Source: Schoenoplectus triqueter
Taxonomy: Eukaryota > Streptophyta > Magnoliopsida > Poales > Cyperaceae
DNA: 60,263 nt
Direction of reading: 5' to 3'
Assembly: GCA_964058805.1 (NCBI GenBank)
Contig: CAXKVV010000052.1
Location: 1 to 60,263, forward strand
The notes below the pieces were generated by a model. It was not told the DNA's origin, did not search any database, and worked only from the letters and a program-made list of their open reading frames with translations. Positions 1 to 13,120 of this stretch are shown piece by piece; within the stretch, counting starts at the first letter, position 1, and every line of letters starts with the position of its first letter. A program made the position numbers and the translations under genes.

Positions 1-24
1 GTGAGATTGATGTTTTTTTTACAG

Positions 25-2490
25 ATGGATCACAATACTTGGATGTATAAAATCAAAAGGAATACAATTGAATATTTGAGGGGAATTGTTGAATTTTTGG
101 AATGTGCCTCAGAAGATATGAGAAATAGGGATGCACGGACACTTGTTTGTCCTTGCGAAAATTGTCAAAATTTACGGAGATTTAAAAATATCAAACAAGT
201 GAGAGATCATTTAATTCATCGTGGGTTTATGGATCGATACACCCGATGGGTACGGCATGGAGAAAATATTGAAACTGTTGATAATACTGAAAATAGTAGA
301 AATATTGAAAATATTATACGAGATGAATCTGAAGGTGATAACTTAAATTTAGACAATGATGAATGTGATGTATTGGATAATAAAAATATGGGAAATACAG
401 AAAATATAGACAATGTAGAAAGTGAACAATTGGATGAAATTATGAATGATATTGTAGCGAATTTTGTTGATATTCCTGAAATTTTTAAAAATTTGGATAA
501 TGATTCCAATGTGCCATTATTTCCCGGTTGTATAAAATTTACGAAAATATCTGCAGTTTTTAAATTGTATAACCTGAAAGCTAAAAACGGATGGAGCGAT
601 AAAAGTTTTACCTCTTTATTAGAACTTCTAGGAGAAATGCTTTCAGAAAATAATTTAATACCGGACTCCACATATAGAGCGAATAAATTATTATGTCCCT
701 TGAGTATGAAAGTGAAGAGAATTCATGCATGTATAAATGATTGCATATTATATCGAAAATGAGTACAATGATTTGGATAAGTGTCTGAAATGTAACGCTT
801 CATGGTACAAACCGAGAGATAATGAAATAGAAGTTCGAAAACGACCAGCTGCAAAAGTGTTATGGTATTTACTAGTTATTCCAAGATTTCAGCGTCTATT
901 TGCAAACTCAAAAGATCCTCACTTATTACGATGGCATGTGGATGGCAGAAAAGATGATGGAATGCTCCGTCACCCTGGGGACTCTCCTGAATGGAGAAAC
1001 ATTAACATAATATTTAAGGATTTTGGCGATGAACCAATAAATTTACGATTAGGGTTATGTACAGACAGGATGAACCCTTATGGCCTTATGAGTAGTGGTA
1101 ACACAACATAACATGTTTTATTGTGTGTTTATAATCTCCCCCCTGGTTATGCATGAAAAGAAAATACATAATGTTGTCGTTGTTGATTTCAGGTCCAAAA
1201 TAACCTGGTAATGATATAGATGTTTACTTGGCTCCATAATTGGACGATCTGAATAAATTATGGAAAGATGGTGTGATGATATTTGATGCCTATTTAAAAG
1301 AATATTTCATCATTCGTGTAGTTAATTTTTGCACGATTAATGATTTTCCCGCCTATAGTAACTTATCGGGTCATAGAACAAAAGGAGCAAAAGCGTGTCC
1401 AATTTGTGGAGAAGAGACTCATACGATATGATTGAAAAACTGTGGAAAAAATATTTATTTGGGACACCGTAGATTTCTTAATCATAATCACCCCTACCGA
1501 CGGAATAAGAAAGTTTTTGATGGTACGGTTGAGCTGGAGAAAGCACCAATATTATTATCCGGAAAACAAATATATTCTATTGTGAAAGATATAAATGTCC
1601 AATTAGGTAAGAAGTTTCAAAAGAATATCCCTAACGGTGTTTGGAAAAAGAAATCTATATTTTGGGAGCTTCCTTATTGGCCGTATTTGGATGTTAGACA
1701 TTGTTTGGATGGAATGCATATTATTAAGAATATTTGTGAAAGTTTGGTTGGGACTCTATTGAATATTCAAGGAAAAACGAAAGACGGGGTGAATGCAAGA
1801 AAAGACATGGTTGCTATGGGAATTCGGTCAAAGCTAGCACCACAAGAACATGAAAAACGAAATTACTTACCCCCAGCGTGTTATACATTATCGAAGAAGG
1901 AGAAAATTAGTTTGTTGGAGTGTCTAAAGTCGATTAAGGTTTCATCCGGTTATTCCTCGAATATCTCCAAAAAAGTTTCGATGAATGATCTAAAGTTGAT
2001 TGGTATGAAGTCATATGATTGTCACGTTTTGTTGACACATCTACTTCCGGTTGCAATCCGAGGAATTCTCCCCCAAAATGTCAGACATTCTATCAATAAA
2101 TTATATTTTTTCTATAACTCGATCTGCTCGAAAGTGCTTGATCCCGTCACGCTTGGCGAACTACAGTCAGATATCGTGGTTACCTTATGCGAGTTAGAAA
2201 TGTATTTTCCTGTGTCATTTTTTGACATAATAATTCATTTAATTGTTCATCTCGTAAGAGAGATACGATTATGCGGTCCTATGTTTTTACGGTATATGTA
2301 TCTATTTGAGAGAGCGATGGGTCAATTAAAAGGATTAGTCCGAAGCCGATCTAGACCCGAAGGAAGCATAGTTGAAGGATATATTGCAGAAAAGGTTATT
2401 GAGTTTTATACCAGTTATCTAGAAGGAGTTAAACCGATTGGTCTCTCTATGTCTCGACATGAGGGTAGACTCCAAGGTGTTGGCACAATC
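25..2490 (+). pseudogene. TNP2-like CACTA transposase, frameshifted and 3'-truncated
   Basis: A polypyrimidine tract ending TTTACAG sits just before the ATG at 25, suggesting a splice acceptor. The first ~80 codons resemble the transposase-associated domain (Cys pairs in CPCENC, then HLIHRGF). Tnp2-like sequence follows: HACINDCILYR, EYNDLDKC, NPYG, NLPPWLCMK, DVRHCLDGMHIIKN, ending in a DUF4218-like part with FERAMGQLKG and SMSRHEGRLQG. It is broken by a frameshift near 756, a stop at 1109-1111, further lesions at 1112-1240 and a TGA at 1429-1431. Homology stops at about 2490 in an AT repeat, so the C-terminal region is missing. The full-length family protein is usually about twice as long. 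It would have bound and cut the element ends. Confidence 0.85.
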
Positions 2491-2620
2491 GGATATATAT
2501 ATATATATAACTATTTATTTTATATAATTTATATTTTAAATATATATATATAACTATTTATTTTATATAATTTATATATTTTGAATATATATATAACAAT
2601 TTATTTAAACCGATTTTATA
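2487..2620. repeat. AT-rich tandem repeat at the truncation of the TNP2 pseudogene
   Basis: Two to three copies of a unit of about 55-60 bases, each a run of TA dinucleotides followed by ACTATTTATTTTATATAATT. It starts exactly where transposase homology ends, so it probably marks a deletion or replication-slippage junction. Confidence 0.6.
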
Positions 2621-2624
2621 ATTA

Positions 2625-2850
2625 TATTTTGTAAACCGAACCGAACCGGTTAATTGGAATTTAATTAGAACCGGTTATTTTCAAAATCGGTGTTGAAATT
2701 CCATTTAGAACCGGTTTTACAAATAACCGGTTCTAATTGAGTTTTCAATTAGAACCGATTTTTTAAATAACCGATTCTAAATGAATCCAATTAGAACCGG
2801 TTATTCAGAAAACCGGTTCTAATTTCTTTTAGAGCCGGGTTCTAATTCTT
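2625..2850. repeat. Internal cluster of AACCGGTT subterminal-type motifs
   Basis: Several close variants of TTAGAACCGGTTAT and its complement occur in about 220 bases. The same motif fills the true right end of the element at 8030-8330. In CACTA elements such repeats bind the transposase accessory protein and normally lie only at the two ends. Here they lie between the two genes, with no clear CACTA terminus beside them. Confidence 0.7.
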
Positions 2851-3455
2851 ATTTTACCGACAACAAATCCTTCTTCTCATTCTTTCCATCTCATTTCTAC
2901 CAGAGAACCCGAGAGCCGCACCTCCTCCATTAAACCCTAAACCTCTCTTTCATTTTTTTCCCTCCTCTTTCCTAGCTCTCTTGCCCTCCTTCGCTACCTC
3001 GCTCGCCGCTACCTCACTCTCCGCTGCCTCTTGTGCTTCTCCGCTACCTTTGTGCTTCCCCACTGCCTCTTGTGTGTAAGGTAACAAATATTATTTTTTT
3101 ATTTCAAAATTTTTGTGGTGTCAACCTTATAATGCAAAATCAATAAATTAATAGACAGTGAAGAGTAATTAAGCCATTTGGATAGTCAAAAGTTCATATT
3201 TTTAGCTTAAATTTTACAATTAGGTTCTAATCTCTATATAGAATAAAAATATAAAATAAAATTTATGTGTAAAATTAATTACTGTTATCGGTAAATAAAG
3301 TATAAAATAAATTTATTTGTAATTGTTATTTGTTTACTCTTATCAACCATAGTTTAAATTTTCTAAACCCTAATTGGATATCATAATATATCTAAAAATT
3401 TATTATAAATATGCTAATTGAATTCTTTATAATTTTATATAGTACTTTGACAATA
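2851..3455 (+). other. Leader and first intron region of the second CACTA gene
   Basis: A pyrimidine-rich stretch (2870-3075) with AAACCCTAAACC and repeated GCCTCTTGTGCTT-like words looks like a plant 5' untranslated region. A possible splice donor (AAG/GTAAC) lies at about 3080. AT-rich, intron-like sequence then leads to the first coding exon. No ORF of note is present. Confidence 0.4.
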
Positions 3456-6400
3456 ATGGAAGAAGGAACGGGAAAAAGATCAAGAACATCTTTGTCGGAT
3501 TTTCACGGGAGTAAAAGAGTTGATGAGAGACATATTGAGTTTAGAAGTGACGGCGTACCGATTGGTGATAACGCATCAAAATTTGTGAATTATTATGCTA
3601 TCTTGGTAAGAGATCGGGTACCATGCACAATTCAAAATTGGAAGAATGTCAATGTAGAGCTTAAAAATGAGCTTTGGAATGAAATTAAGGAATCTCCTAA
3701 ATCATACACTAGTTAATACTATATTTCTGCACTAATTTATTTATTTATTTCAGGAATGGTGGAACATAAAGGACGATAAGTATAAAAGAAAAATTCTAGT
3801 GTTAATGGGTGCGCGTTAGAAATCTTGGAAAACTAGATTGGTAAGATAATATATCACCAATACAGATCCGAAAAAACTGAAGACTCCGTGTGATGATTTC
3901 AATATCACATTGGAGTAGTGGGAAGAGTTTGTGAATCAAAAACCCAGCGATGAGTTTAAGGTAACCAAAAAAACTTTCTAATGTAATATTTGTCTATTAG
4001 TATTGACATGTGATGTGTATTTTGCTAAGCTAATAAATACCCTAATTTATACTTAATTTCAGCCACAAGCGTACGGCCTAGTCAAGTAGTAGTTGGGGTG
4101 TCGAACCACAAGGACAAGGATGAATTACCGGTTCTAGCAAGTTTCACTAATCTAGACAATCAAAAGTGAGTTTTGGTTTTAAACTAAAAGTAAACAAATC
4201 TAACAACGACGACTGGAGAGTTTATCAGATTGAGGATTCTAGGGGTTTTCGGCTTCACTCTCACTCGTTTGGTCAATTCACTCAATTTGATCTTTTAATA
4301 TATTATAGTGTTTGTCGGGGGTTCAATCTCAGATTTTAGTACCAAATTTACACTTTCGTGGCTTGATACCGTATCTAAACAATTCGGGTTTCACGATTAA
4401 GTACTTCACCTTATAAGTCTAAGCCCATTAAGATCAGTGAGTCACTTTGGCATAACCTAGATTTTATACTTCGTCTTTCGGTAGCTCACATAATTTCTAG
4501 GGTTTCCTCGGCTTTCCCTTAGGTAATAAGTTTCACGGTTAAGTGCTTGGCCTACAACCTAAATCACTATTTTGGTTCAGAAGATTCAGTTCCACCTTTC
4601 GGTTTCCGCTTTCACTTCTAGGGTAACATGCAGTTGATTAAAACTAAGCATTCAATTTAGACAAAACAGCAATCACAAACAATAAGAACTAAAAGATCAA
4701 CAAACGAGTAAATTAAACCATTCGAGTTATCGAGTTTACACCTAGACCCCTAGAAGGGTGTCTAGCCACAAATCATGTCAAAGATTGTATCAAGATTCAT
4801 GTTTAAACAACAGTGCAACATGAGAAAAGAGCAAAGAAAAGAATAAACCAAGAAGATCTACGATTTCTCGCCCGGTTCTTGAGTTCTCCTTCAAATTCTC
4901 CCTCTAATGGTGTTTTTTCTTTTCTTTTTTGCTTGGGATCTCCTCTCCAGATAGTTGAGTGATGTCTGGGACGAAAGGGTATTAAAATCTATTAATTCCA
5001 ATGAGAAAACCGTTTTAAAACTGCCAATTTACGCTGCCAGCCCAAAATTACGGTCCGCAATTTTTGCATTTTTTTCCAGAACGAACCAAAGAGTATTTAC
5101 AGTCCGTAATTGATAATTGCGGTCCGTAATTTTTATATGGGAATGCTTTTAACTTGATTTCTTCGTGTAAATCCGACTCATCTCGTTCCAAGCATTATTT
5201 CTCATGTTAACATTTTTGTTTACACTCAATGACCTGCAAAATAACAAGAAATACAGCAGTATCTCGAACTCGACATAAAAACTAAATAAATTCTTAACAA
5301 TTAACATAAAACGCATAGTTTTTGAGATAAAACTCTAATTGAATATAGTATATAAATGAGGCTTATCAACATGCGATAAGTGCGATTAGTATATAAATGA
5401 GGTTTATCAACATGCGATAAGTGCGCTAGCACGAATAAATGCTGAAAAGAATTTACATCCTCACAGACTAGGTTCGGGCGGTTATAACACCGCAGAGAAA
5501 AAAATGGAAGGAGAGCGACGTTGTTTCATCGTCCTCATCCTCCTCGGGCATCACTTCAAAAGCCGACATTAGAAGCTTTAGATGGTGCATGGCTAGGGCA
5601 AAGCCGACAGCCGAGGGAACTTATGAAATTATGAATCCGGCGACTAAAGAAGTACTTCAACGAGGAGTATGTTTAAAAAATCATTCAAAATATGTACATA
5701 TTACTTGTTATGAAATGTTAGATATCATATCGATTGAAATACTTGAATGAAATGCTATATACGCTATAATGACAGGAATCGATAATTCAAGAAGGATCAT
5801 TTCAGCCGGACCGCTATAATGACGTCTTGACCAGTTCCATTGGGACGGCTGAGCATCCGGGGAGATTGAGAGAATTTGGTGGCGCCGGTGTGAAAACTGT
5901 GTATGGGAAGGGGTCGAAAAGGAATGTTTCTCACGCTAAATGCATCAGCAAAGCTGAGTTCAATGAGTTATTGGGACAACAAAGGGTGGAGATGGCAGCG
6001 CAGTTTAATGATTTATTTCAGAGAATGTTGAGACAAATACCGGCTGATTCGGTATACATACCACCTTCCATGGATGAAGTTATCCTCCCGACTCAAGGTA
6101 GATCCAATACCATACATCCGCTTCGGACTATCAAGATCAATTTATTTATATATTTATTCTCAATTAGTCTAAGTTTTGAATGATTACTGAAGTATAATTC
6201 ATATACTTAACAATTAATTATTTTTTATTTCAGGAATCTACACCCTGCAATATCCTTCTTGAGATAAATGATAAACGATATGAGGCGATAATCGGGAGGA
6301 TTATTCCGACTGGACTCGCCGAGTATATGCACGGCTCTCCAGTCTTACTCGATGAGGTCTGTGTTACTCCCGATGAGGTTAAAGATAGATTTCACCACAT

Positions 6401-7849
6401 TTGTGTTCCGTTTTCGCCGCCAAATGGACCGGAGGGGCTCGGTGAGCTTGTTGGATTCTTTATCAAATGGCATATACACCTTATCGAGCTTTGTGAGGTA
6501 TTTTTTATTTATCTCTATAATTTTAAAATTCATAAATTATTTGTTCACTAATATGTTTAAATGCAGGATAATACACCAAAAAAATCTATGTCCAACAAGA
6601 AAAAAATATTCGAGCCAGATCCAATTTTAAAATCTCGTAGAGAGTCGCTTCTTGATGATGACACCTTACAACGTCTTTCTAGACGTTCATTATTTTTATA
6701 TAAGGTGATCATGATGCAGTCCGTTAGTACGACTTATTTTTCTATCGCATTCTCGGAGCTATTATTCAACGATGGTGATGCTTATGTATACGTGACGGAT
6801 ATCATCGAGCTTTTTAAGGATGAATGGCTCAATGTCTCAATTCTACAGATTTTCTTCATGTAAGAATAAAATCATAATATTTCTTTTAGCATTTTAATAA
6901 TTATTTTAATACTAATTATTGTATATATTGTAGGGTTTCCCACGATACGTGCAAGAGTTTCTTAATTGACAATTGTAAATTTATCGATCCATATTTTTGC
7001 GCGAAAACACAAATTCAAAGTGATATCGAGCGCACAGTCAATTATTTGGGGTAATGCTTTGTTAAATGCGAGAATCCAAACTCCTACATGTTTCTTCCGT
7101 ACATTGAAAAGTTAGAATTTTAAAACTTAATTCATTTGCTTATTTATCTATTGCTTAATTGCTTAATCTCTCCATATTAATACGTATAAATTGTAAGGGG
7201 CATTAGATTCTTTTGATTGTGCGGCTCAAACCCTCTGTTGTTTATGTCGTGGACTCATTGAATCGTAAAGATGAAACATATATTATCCAACCAGTATTAA
7301 ATACATAAGTTTTTTCTATTATCTTCGACAATTTATTATGTACTGTAATTGATAACTCATATCATTGTTATATAAGGGCCTTACGCTATTATTGGATTGA
7401 AAAACAATTCGCTCAAGAAAAAAAACTCAAGTTCACTTGGAAAACGATTCAGGTGTATAATTTCAATTTTTAAATGATTTGATTTTTTTCAGGTGTGTAA
7501 TTTCTAACTTTAAATGATTGTTATATAAGGGCCTTACGCTATTATTTTATTTTTTTTCTTGTAACATTTTAGAGTCCAAACCAACCAAGCGGTAAAGAGT
7601 GTGGCTATTATGTTATGAAATCGATGCATAAATAATAACTACATATTCTAGCAACAAAAATTTACCACAAGTATAAAAAATAAATTTCATATTAATCTTT
7701 AATTCTTTTACATATTTGTTTGTTTAATCAAACTAATGAAATTTTAATTTTTTTAATAGGCTATCAAACCAGCTCCTCAATCTTATTCACTGGAAGATAT
7801 CGAAGAAATTAAAGAGATGGTTGTAAATTATATTGCATCTAATATTTGA
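3456..7849 (+). pseudogene. Transposase_24 / Ulp1-like protease gene of the CACTA element, multi-exon and decayed
   Basis: Exon-like blocks separated by AT-rich introns with GT..AG edges encode, in order: an N-terminal part from the ATG at 3456; a block beginning EWWNIKDD after the acceptor near 3753; a block with HPHRLGSGGY at about 5426-5670; TAEHPGRLREFGG at about 5777-6162; a DUF8039-like exon (6234-6498) with IGRIIPTGLAEYMHGSPV; and an Ulp1-type cysteine protease. The protease has WLNVSILQIFFM near 6825, a His at about 7200 in the catalytic position, VVDSLNR near 7240 and the Cys block PSGKECGYYVM near 7590. The last exon (about 7760-7849) ends in TGA. Lesions: three stops between 3760 and 3930, a TAG where a Trp is expected right after the catalytic His, a frameshift near 5510, and a 1.35-kb insertion at 4072. 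Identification by motif memory. Confidence 0.75.
4072..5422. mobile_element. 1.35-kb insertion inside an exon of the CACTA gene, class unknown
   Basis: Removing this segment joins CCACAAGCG to CTAGCACGA and restores an open frame (PQALARINAEKNLHPHRLG), so it is a clean insertion. GCG is present at both edges (4069-4071 and 5423-5425), a possible 3-bp target duplication. No terminal inverted repeat or coding potential is visible. The head (AAGTAGTAGTTGGGG, then GTGTCGAACCACAAGG) resembles a dispersed plant repeat I have seen in other genomes but cannot classify. The tail holds two tandem copies of a ~40-bp unit (about 5345-5425) containing ATCAACATGCGATAAGTGCG. Confidence 0.6.
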
Positions 7850-8019
7850 TAATTTATTTTATATTTTTTTCTGTTATTTGTAATGTTTAGTTACTTATAT
7901 GATATTGATCAGTTATTTAGTGAGTTATATCAGTTTATTTGTGTTATATTTTTGTATGTGTTTGTTTATATATATGGCTGGCATATGGACCAGTCACAGA
8001 AAATAAAAAATTTATTAAA

Positions 8020-8337
8020 AAAATAATATATTTAGAGCCGGTTATTCAAAGAAACCGGTTTTATTGTGTTATTTTATTAGAATCGGTTATAAACATAACC
8101 GGTTTTAATTCTAAAAGTGATTAGCACCGGTTTTCCTATAACCGGTTTTAAATGAAGTAAAATAGAACCGGTTATTCAATAACCGGTTTTAATTTCTCAA
8201 ACTAAATTAGCACCGGTTTTAAATATTTTATTTTAATACCGGTTATAAACCTTTATCACCGCTTACTTTTAAAATCGGTTTATAACCGGTGCTAAATTGT
8301 TTATAAAACCGATTTTAATTCTTTTTTTCTAGTAGTG
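8020..8337. repeat. Right subterminal repeats and terminal inverted repeat of the CACTA element
   Basis: About ten copies of AACCGGT/ACCGGTTT-type motifs in alternating orientation run up to a terminus TTTTTTCTAGTAGTG, which ends at 8337. This is the reverse complement of the CACTACTAGAAAAAA ends common in plant CACTA elements. Confidence 0.85.
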
Positions 8338-8340
8338 GTT

Positions 8341-11300
8341 CAAAGGTATTTTGTCCGAACTGAACATGCACAACTCTTAGAGCACCATCAATGTTAGGTT
8401 TATGGATCTTAATGTCTACCCCTTCAGTATACTTTTCATTTAAGAAAAAAAAAATATAATTGGCTTTCAGTTTTGAACTTTTTTTTTATCTAATTATTGC
8501 TAATTAGATGGAGTAAGCATCGAGGGAAGCAAAATAATTATTTGATCCTGAGATTGTACGCGAATTTCAACAAAGGAAATCAAGAGATGATGACTTGGTC
8601 CTTGACATCCCAGGAGAACCGAGAACCTATGATCTATTTTAGCATCATGGCTACAGATGGATATATTCCATCATTCCTTGTCATTACTCATTATACATCT
8701 ACATAATACCAGTTTGAAATTAATCAAGGCACAACTGAAACCTTTATTTAAACTTACTTTACGCCTTATATGTACATATCATAAAGATGAAAATCCTACT
8801 TGGTGTAACCGAAACCTATATAATTTGAATTAAAGGACATGATGTCTCTCATTTCATTTATATTTTGACAACCAGACTTTAATCCAATGATATAGGTAGT
8901 GTCCTTCACTTAAGAGGTTACATATTTGAAATTCAAAAAAATATATATATTGTGAACATTTAAAATTATCTAACTTTGATGGGAAAAAAATATAGAGAGA
9001 GTTTTTTAATCCCCAAATTTTTTATTCTCAAATATGCCCCCTAACTATTTTTTTTTACTTTATATTTTTAGCAATATTTTTACTTTGATAAGTTTTTATA
9101 TTTTACGGTAAAATATAAGCACCACATTACTTTGATATAAACACATCTATAAGTGAATATACTCATATATATAAGTATAAATAACATTGGTACTTCGGCT
9201 TATACTTCGCTCAATTTTTTTTCTCTTTCAACTTTTAATTTTCAACAATATTTTTATTTTTTGGTAAATTTTTGCATTCCATGATCAGTTTTGAACATCA
9301 CTGTCACTAAGTATAAATAATTCTATAAGTGAATATAAATACTCATATATATAAGTATGAATAACATGAGTGCATCCGCTTATGCTTTGATATGTGCTAT
9401 ATCCCTTAAAATTTTCTCCCAACTGTTTTCTCTTCTAAATTTTCATTTTCAGCAATATCTCTATTTTTTTATAAGTTCTTGTATTTCACGATCAGATGTA
9501 AACACCATAGTAATTAAATATGAACAACTCTATAAGTGAATATAAATACTCATATGTATAAATAAGTATGAACAAAATGGATAGCTTCGGTTTATGCTAT
9601 ATACTCCAAATTTGTTCCTTAGTTGTTTTCTCTCCTAATTTTTTTAATTTTGGCAAGTTTTTATCCGCTCAAAGGATGTAGAACATGTAGAATGTAGGAC
9701 GGTAATCATTATTAAAAATAATTTTTTTATCCACTCGAGATGTTCATATATGTTATCATGGGTGTTCACTCTGAAAATAAAATTTATTCATATTTATTGT
9801 GTGCGTGTTAAAAAAATAGAAATTTTTTTTAGGATTTTTACATTGGGGCGGTTAACACGCCACAAAAACATAAATTATATTCAATCAAATTTAAGGGCAT
9901 GATCCTAGATCACAGCTAGTATCTGCACTAGTAAGAGTATTAGGACTGTTGATATTCTGATTAAATTTAATTGCAGCACAATTTCTTATGGTTCTTAAAC
10001 ATTTCAATTCTATAAGTTCACCCCTAGTCTAATTAATTAAGCTAAGTAAACAACACTAGAGTCAGATCACACTCATTATTCAAAAGAAAAAAAAGAAAAA
10101 AAATGAAGTTCCGTGGTTCTACAAACATAAATGGGGCTTGTGGCAGATCGGTGAAGAAAATATTAATTATGTCAGTGCATCAAAAGAGGGGACGAAACAA
10201 TGTTTTATTATAGGATAGTGGTAGTTTATACGAGTCATCCGTGTTGCAAACAACATTGGAAAACTTTACAATTAATGTAAGCAACATTCAGAATTTTCCT
10301 TATGGTTTGACCAAATGCTGAAATTCTGTCTTTTCTTTTAACATAAATACCTTTTATCTGTATCGTCAGTTTATTTTGTGTTCTCGAAGGACAAACTCTT
10401 CTTTCATTGCTCGTTAATGTAGGCAAAAAAAAATGTACAATTTGAAATTTGATTGATTTCTCATCAGCAATTTAGTGGTGTCTGCGGTTAATTACCATTG
10501 ACCAAGAATCAAAATGATTGACATACGACATATCTAAATTATAAAGATATATATTCAACTCTATTTGCGTATTACAATTTACAATGATCATTTTCAAAGT
10601 TCTTTCAAATAAATGTGGTGATCAACATATTTATCTTATTTTTGTTCTCCACGTAATTTGTTCCATAAAGAAAAAAAAGACCGTTGTTTTCATCAATTTT
10701 CAATAGACAAAATGAATTTCTTCCTGTGTTTGGTATGGTAAATGTGTGAACAGTGAAACTCCAGATTTTCGACTGCGAGATAAAAGTGTGGTAGTACTTG
10801 GCCCCAAAACAGCAATCTTTGTTCTTAGTTAGTTTATTTTGCTCTTTTTTTTCTTTTAACTTAATATTTGTATCTATGCCCCTCAGCAATTCATAAGTTC
10901 ATAGTTAAGGACTTAAGGTGGTCCAATGATCTAGCTACTTTGGTTAATCCACAGTTCTGCACTGTTAATAATACTCTTTCATGCATGGTCTGATAACCAG
11001 GAACTCTTGTTAACTTGCAAAATAAAAGACAGTAAAATACTTATCAAGAAAATCCGAGGTTATTTGTAGTATAGATCATATCCACGATTGATGATAGCTA
11101 CGACTTCTAGTATCCAATGTAACTATAATTAAATATATCACAAATATTTTATTATAGTTTGTGGAGGTAATAAAGCGAAAATTTCATAATTGTGTGCAAG
11201 CTTTTGTGATCTAGAGGGGAAAAGGTTGCTTATATATGCCTGAATGGATTGATGTGATGTACTATTGGTGACATATATCATCCAATTAAGAAGTTATATA

Positions 11301-11595
11301 TCTGATTAAATAGAAAAAATAATAAATTAGACGGCAAAAGTTGCATTAATGATATTTCATGCATATTTCATGCCAATAATATTATACGACTGCAGAATTA
11401 CTATATTTTAGTATAGATCTATGACATCAGCTAGAGAAATTATATTTGAATCCTACTTTTTACACCTCGTGCCGGCATCCTACTTTATCAAACAACTGAT
11501 CAAGCAAAAATATAATTTTAGTATTTTTTTTTGGTAACATCAAGCTATAAAAATACTTATCCTCAAGTAAATATTTGTCGAAAAATATACATGGG
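8341..11595. other. Gene-free AT-rich intergenic region
   Basis: No coding region, RNA gene or clear element is recognised. Short open frames (for example minus strand 10605-10889, 94 codons) lack any recognisable motif. A degenerate direct repeat occupies 8995-9700. Confidence 0.6.
8995..9700. repeat. Degenerate direct repeat, unit about 190-205 bp
   Basis: Three clear copies begin near 9130, 9308 and 9515. Each contains CTATAAGTGAATATA, then ACTCATATATATAAGTATGA, a word like CTTCGGCTTATGCT and a TTTTCTCTCCTAATTTT tract. A partial earlier copy starts near 8995. The copies are well diverged, so the array is old. Confidence 0.65.
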
Positions 11596-11603
11596 TGTAA
11601 GTA

Positions 11604-12033
11604 GGGGTATTAATTATTGATCCGATCTAATGAATTAACCTAACTTGATCTGACATGACTAAAAAATAAATGTGTCAGATATGAGTCTAATTTTTTTTGC
11701 CCGAATTTGATCGGATCGGGTTCAAATCAACCTGACCCGACCCGATTAATTAAGTTTTCTGAATTAATTCTATGATTTTGTACTAATTAAATCTTAAATA
11801 TGCATTAACTATACACTAATTAAGATTAATTATAAACTAATTAATATTTAATTTCTTAAAATAATATAAAAAAAATAAAATATTTAAAAATTTTACACGG
11901 ATTGGGTTGATTCGACCCGTAACCGGGTCGGATCGGATATGAATCAAAAAAATTTAACCCGAATATAATTGAGTTGAATAAAAAAATAACAAAATAATTA
12001 TGACCCGATCCGACTAATTGAAACCCCAAGCCG
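11604..12033. mobile_element. hAT-like short element (candidate)
   Basis: The left edge reads GGGGTATTAATTATTGATCC and the right edge is roughly complementary (ACTAATTGAAACCCC). Near-identical 8-mers flank it: TGTAAGTA (11596-11603) and TGCAAGTA (12034-12041). The interior is rich in GATCCGA and GACCCGA words, typical of old hAT-derived plant repeats. The right end carries about five extra bases after CCCC, so the boundary is not clean. Confidence 0.4.
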
Positions 12034-13120
12034 TGCAAGTAAGGTGTGTGGTTATTATTATACCTTTAAAAATTGCAACATTATTGATTGCCAAATTTGT
12101 CATACATATATATATATACAGGAACTAATAACTATTAGCTATTGCCGACCGACTTTTTTTTTTGGTTTGTACTTACACAAGTACGCCACTATTTAAATAA
12201 AAAAAAGTAAGAATCATTTGTTTGTTTGATATTAGGAACTATTAACTACTGTTGACCAATTATGTTTGCTTGTACTCGGTCATTTAAACTTTTAACTCAG
12301 AAAGTGTGAAACACTTTAGATCATTTGACTGAGAAATGGCATTATAATAAAATCAAAGAAATACCTAGATCTATATATATAAAAAGAAATGATGTGTAAA
12401 AGAAAATTTTGCAATTTTGTTTAGAACTAGATAACTTGTAGTCTTCTCTTCCTAGTGAGTATCATTTTTTTTGTCCAAATATCCAATTGAACCAGTGCTC
12501 TGAAAATTAATGATTCTAGAGAAAATGAGCTCTAGTTTAATGGTAAAGACAATATTTTTTTGTGTGAGATATTCGAAATTTAGATAAGAATTCTTTATAA
12601 ATATTTAAGAGTTTGATAGTTTAGACTCTCATCTTTACTAAAAAATTAATAAGAATGTGTCTACAAATTTTGACCTAAATCAAGTCAGATTGGATTGAAC
12701 CATTAAATTGAGATTGAGGTTTTTTATTTAATTTTCAAATTTTGCATAAAATAAGACTTATTTGTACAGTAACTAAACTTTACTATATAAATTAAAATTA
12801 TATTATATAAAAAAATAAGTTTAATTATATTAAAATATGAAGATTATTTATATTAATTAAGATTAAATTATATAAATATATTTGAGCGGATTGGATCGAC
12901 TCATGGTCCATTCAAATCAAAATCGCGTCATTTAATTATAGTTTTGACTCCAATTAAATTAATTAGGGCCGGATTAGATGAAAAAATAAATAAATAACTT
13001 TTTAAAATAAAGCTCTCATAAACCTCAGCTACATTAATTTTTATATATCATCCTTGAAAATTGAACATATATCACTCTAGAAAAAGACGAGACTCACTAT
13101 CATTTCAACTAGATATTATA
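12034..13120. other. AT-rich intergenic DNA without recognised features
   Basis: No gene is seen. Around 12670-12990, words such as GATTGGATTGAACC and GGATTGGATCGACTC resemble degraded hAT-type repeat DNA, but no ends could be defined. Confidence 0.5.

Larger units (their letters stand above)
1..8337 (+). mobile_element. Decayed CACTA (En/Spm) DNA transposon, left end outside window
   Basis: The stretch holds a TNP2-like transposase pseudogene, a second transposase/Ulp1-like pseudogene in the same direction, and a terminus at 8329-8337 reading CTAGTAGTG, the reverse complement of the classic CACTACTAG end. Palindromic AACCGGTT motifs crowd the last 300 bases, as expected for CACTA subterminal repeats. 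The 3 bases after the terminus are GTT; the matching left target duplication lies outside the window. Both genes carry frameshifts and stops, so the copy cannot move by itself. A second AACCGGTT cluster lies between the two genes, so this may be a rearranged or nested pair of elements rather than one simple element. Confidence 0.8.

Noticed and set aside
10605..10889. 94-codon minus-strand frame
   Set aside because: Lysine-rich, AT-driven composition, no motif and no gene context.
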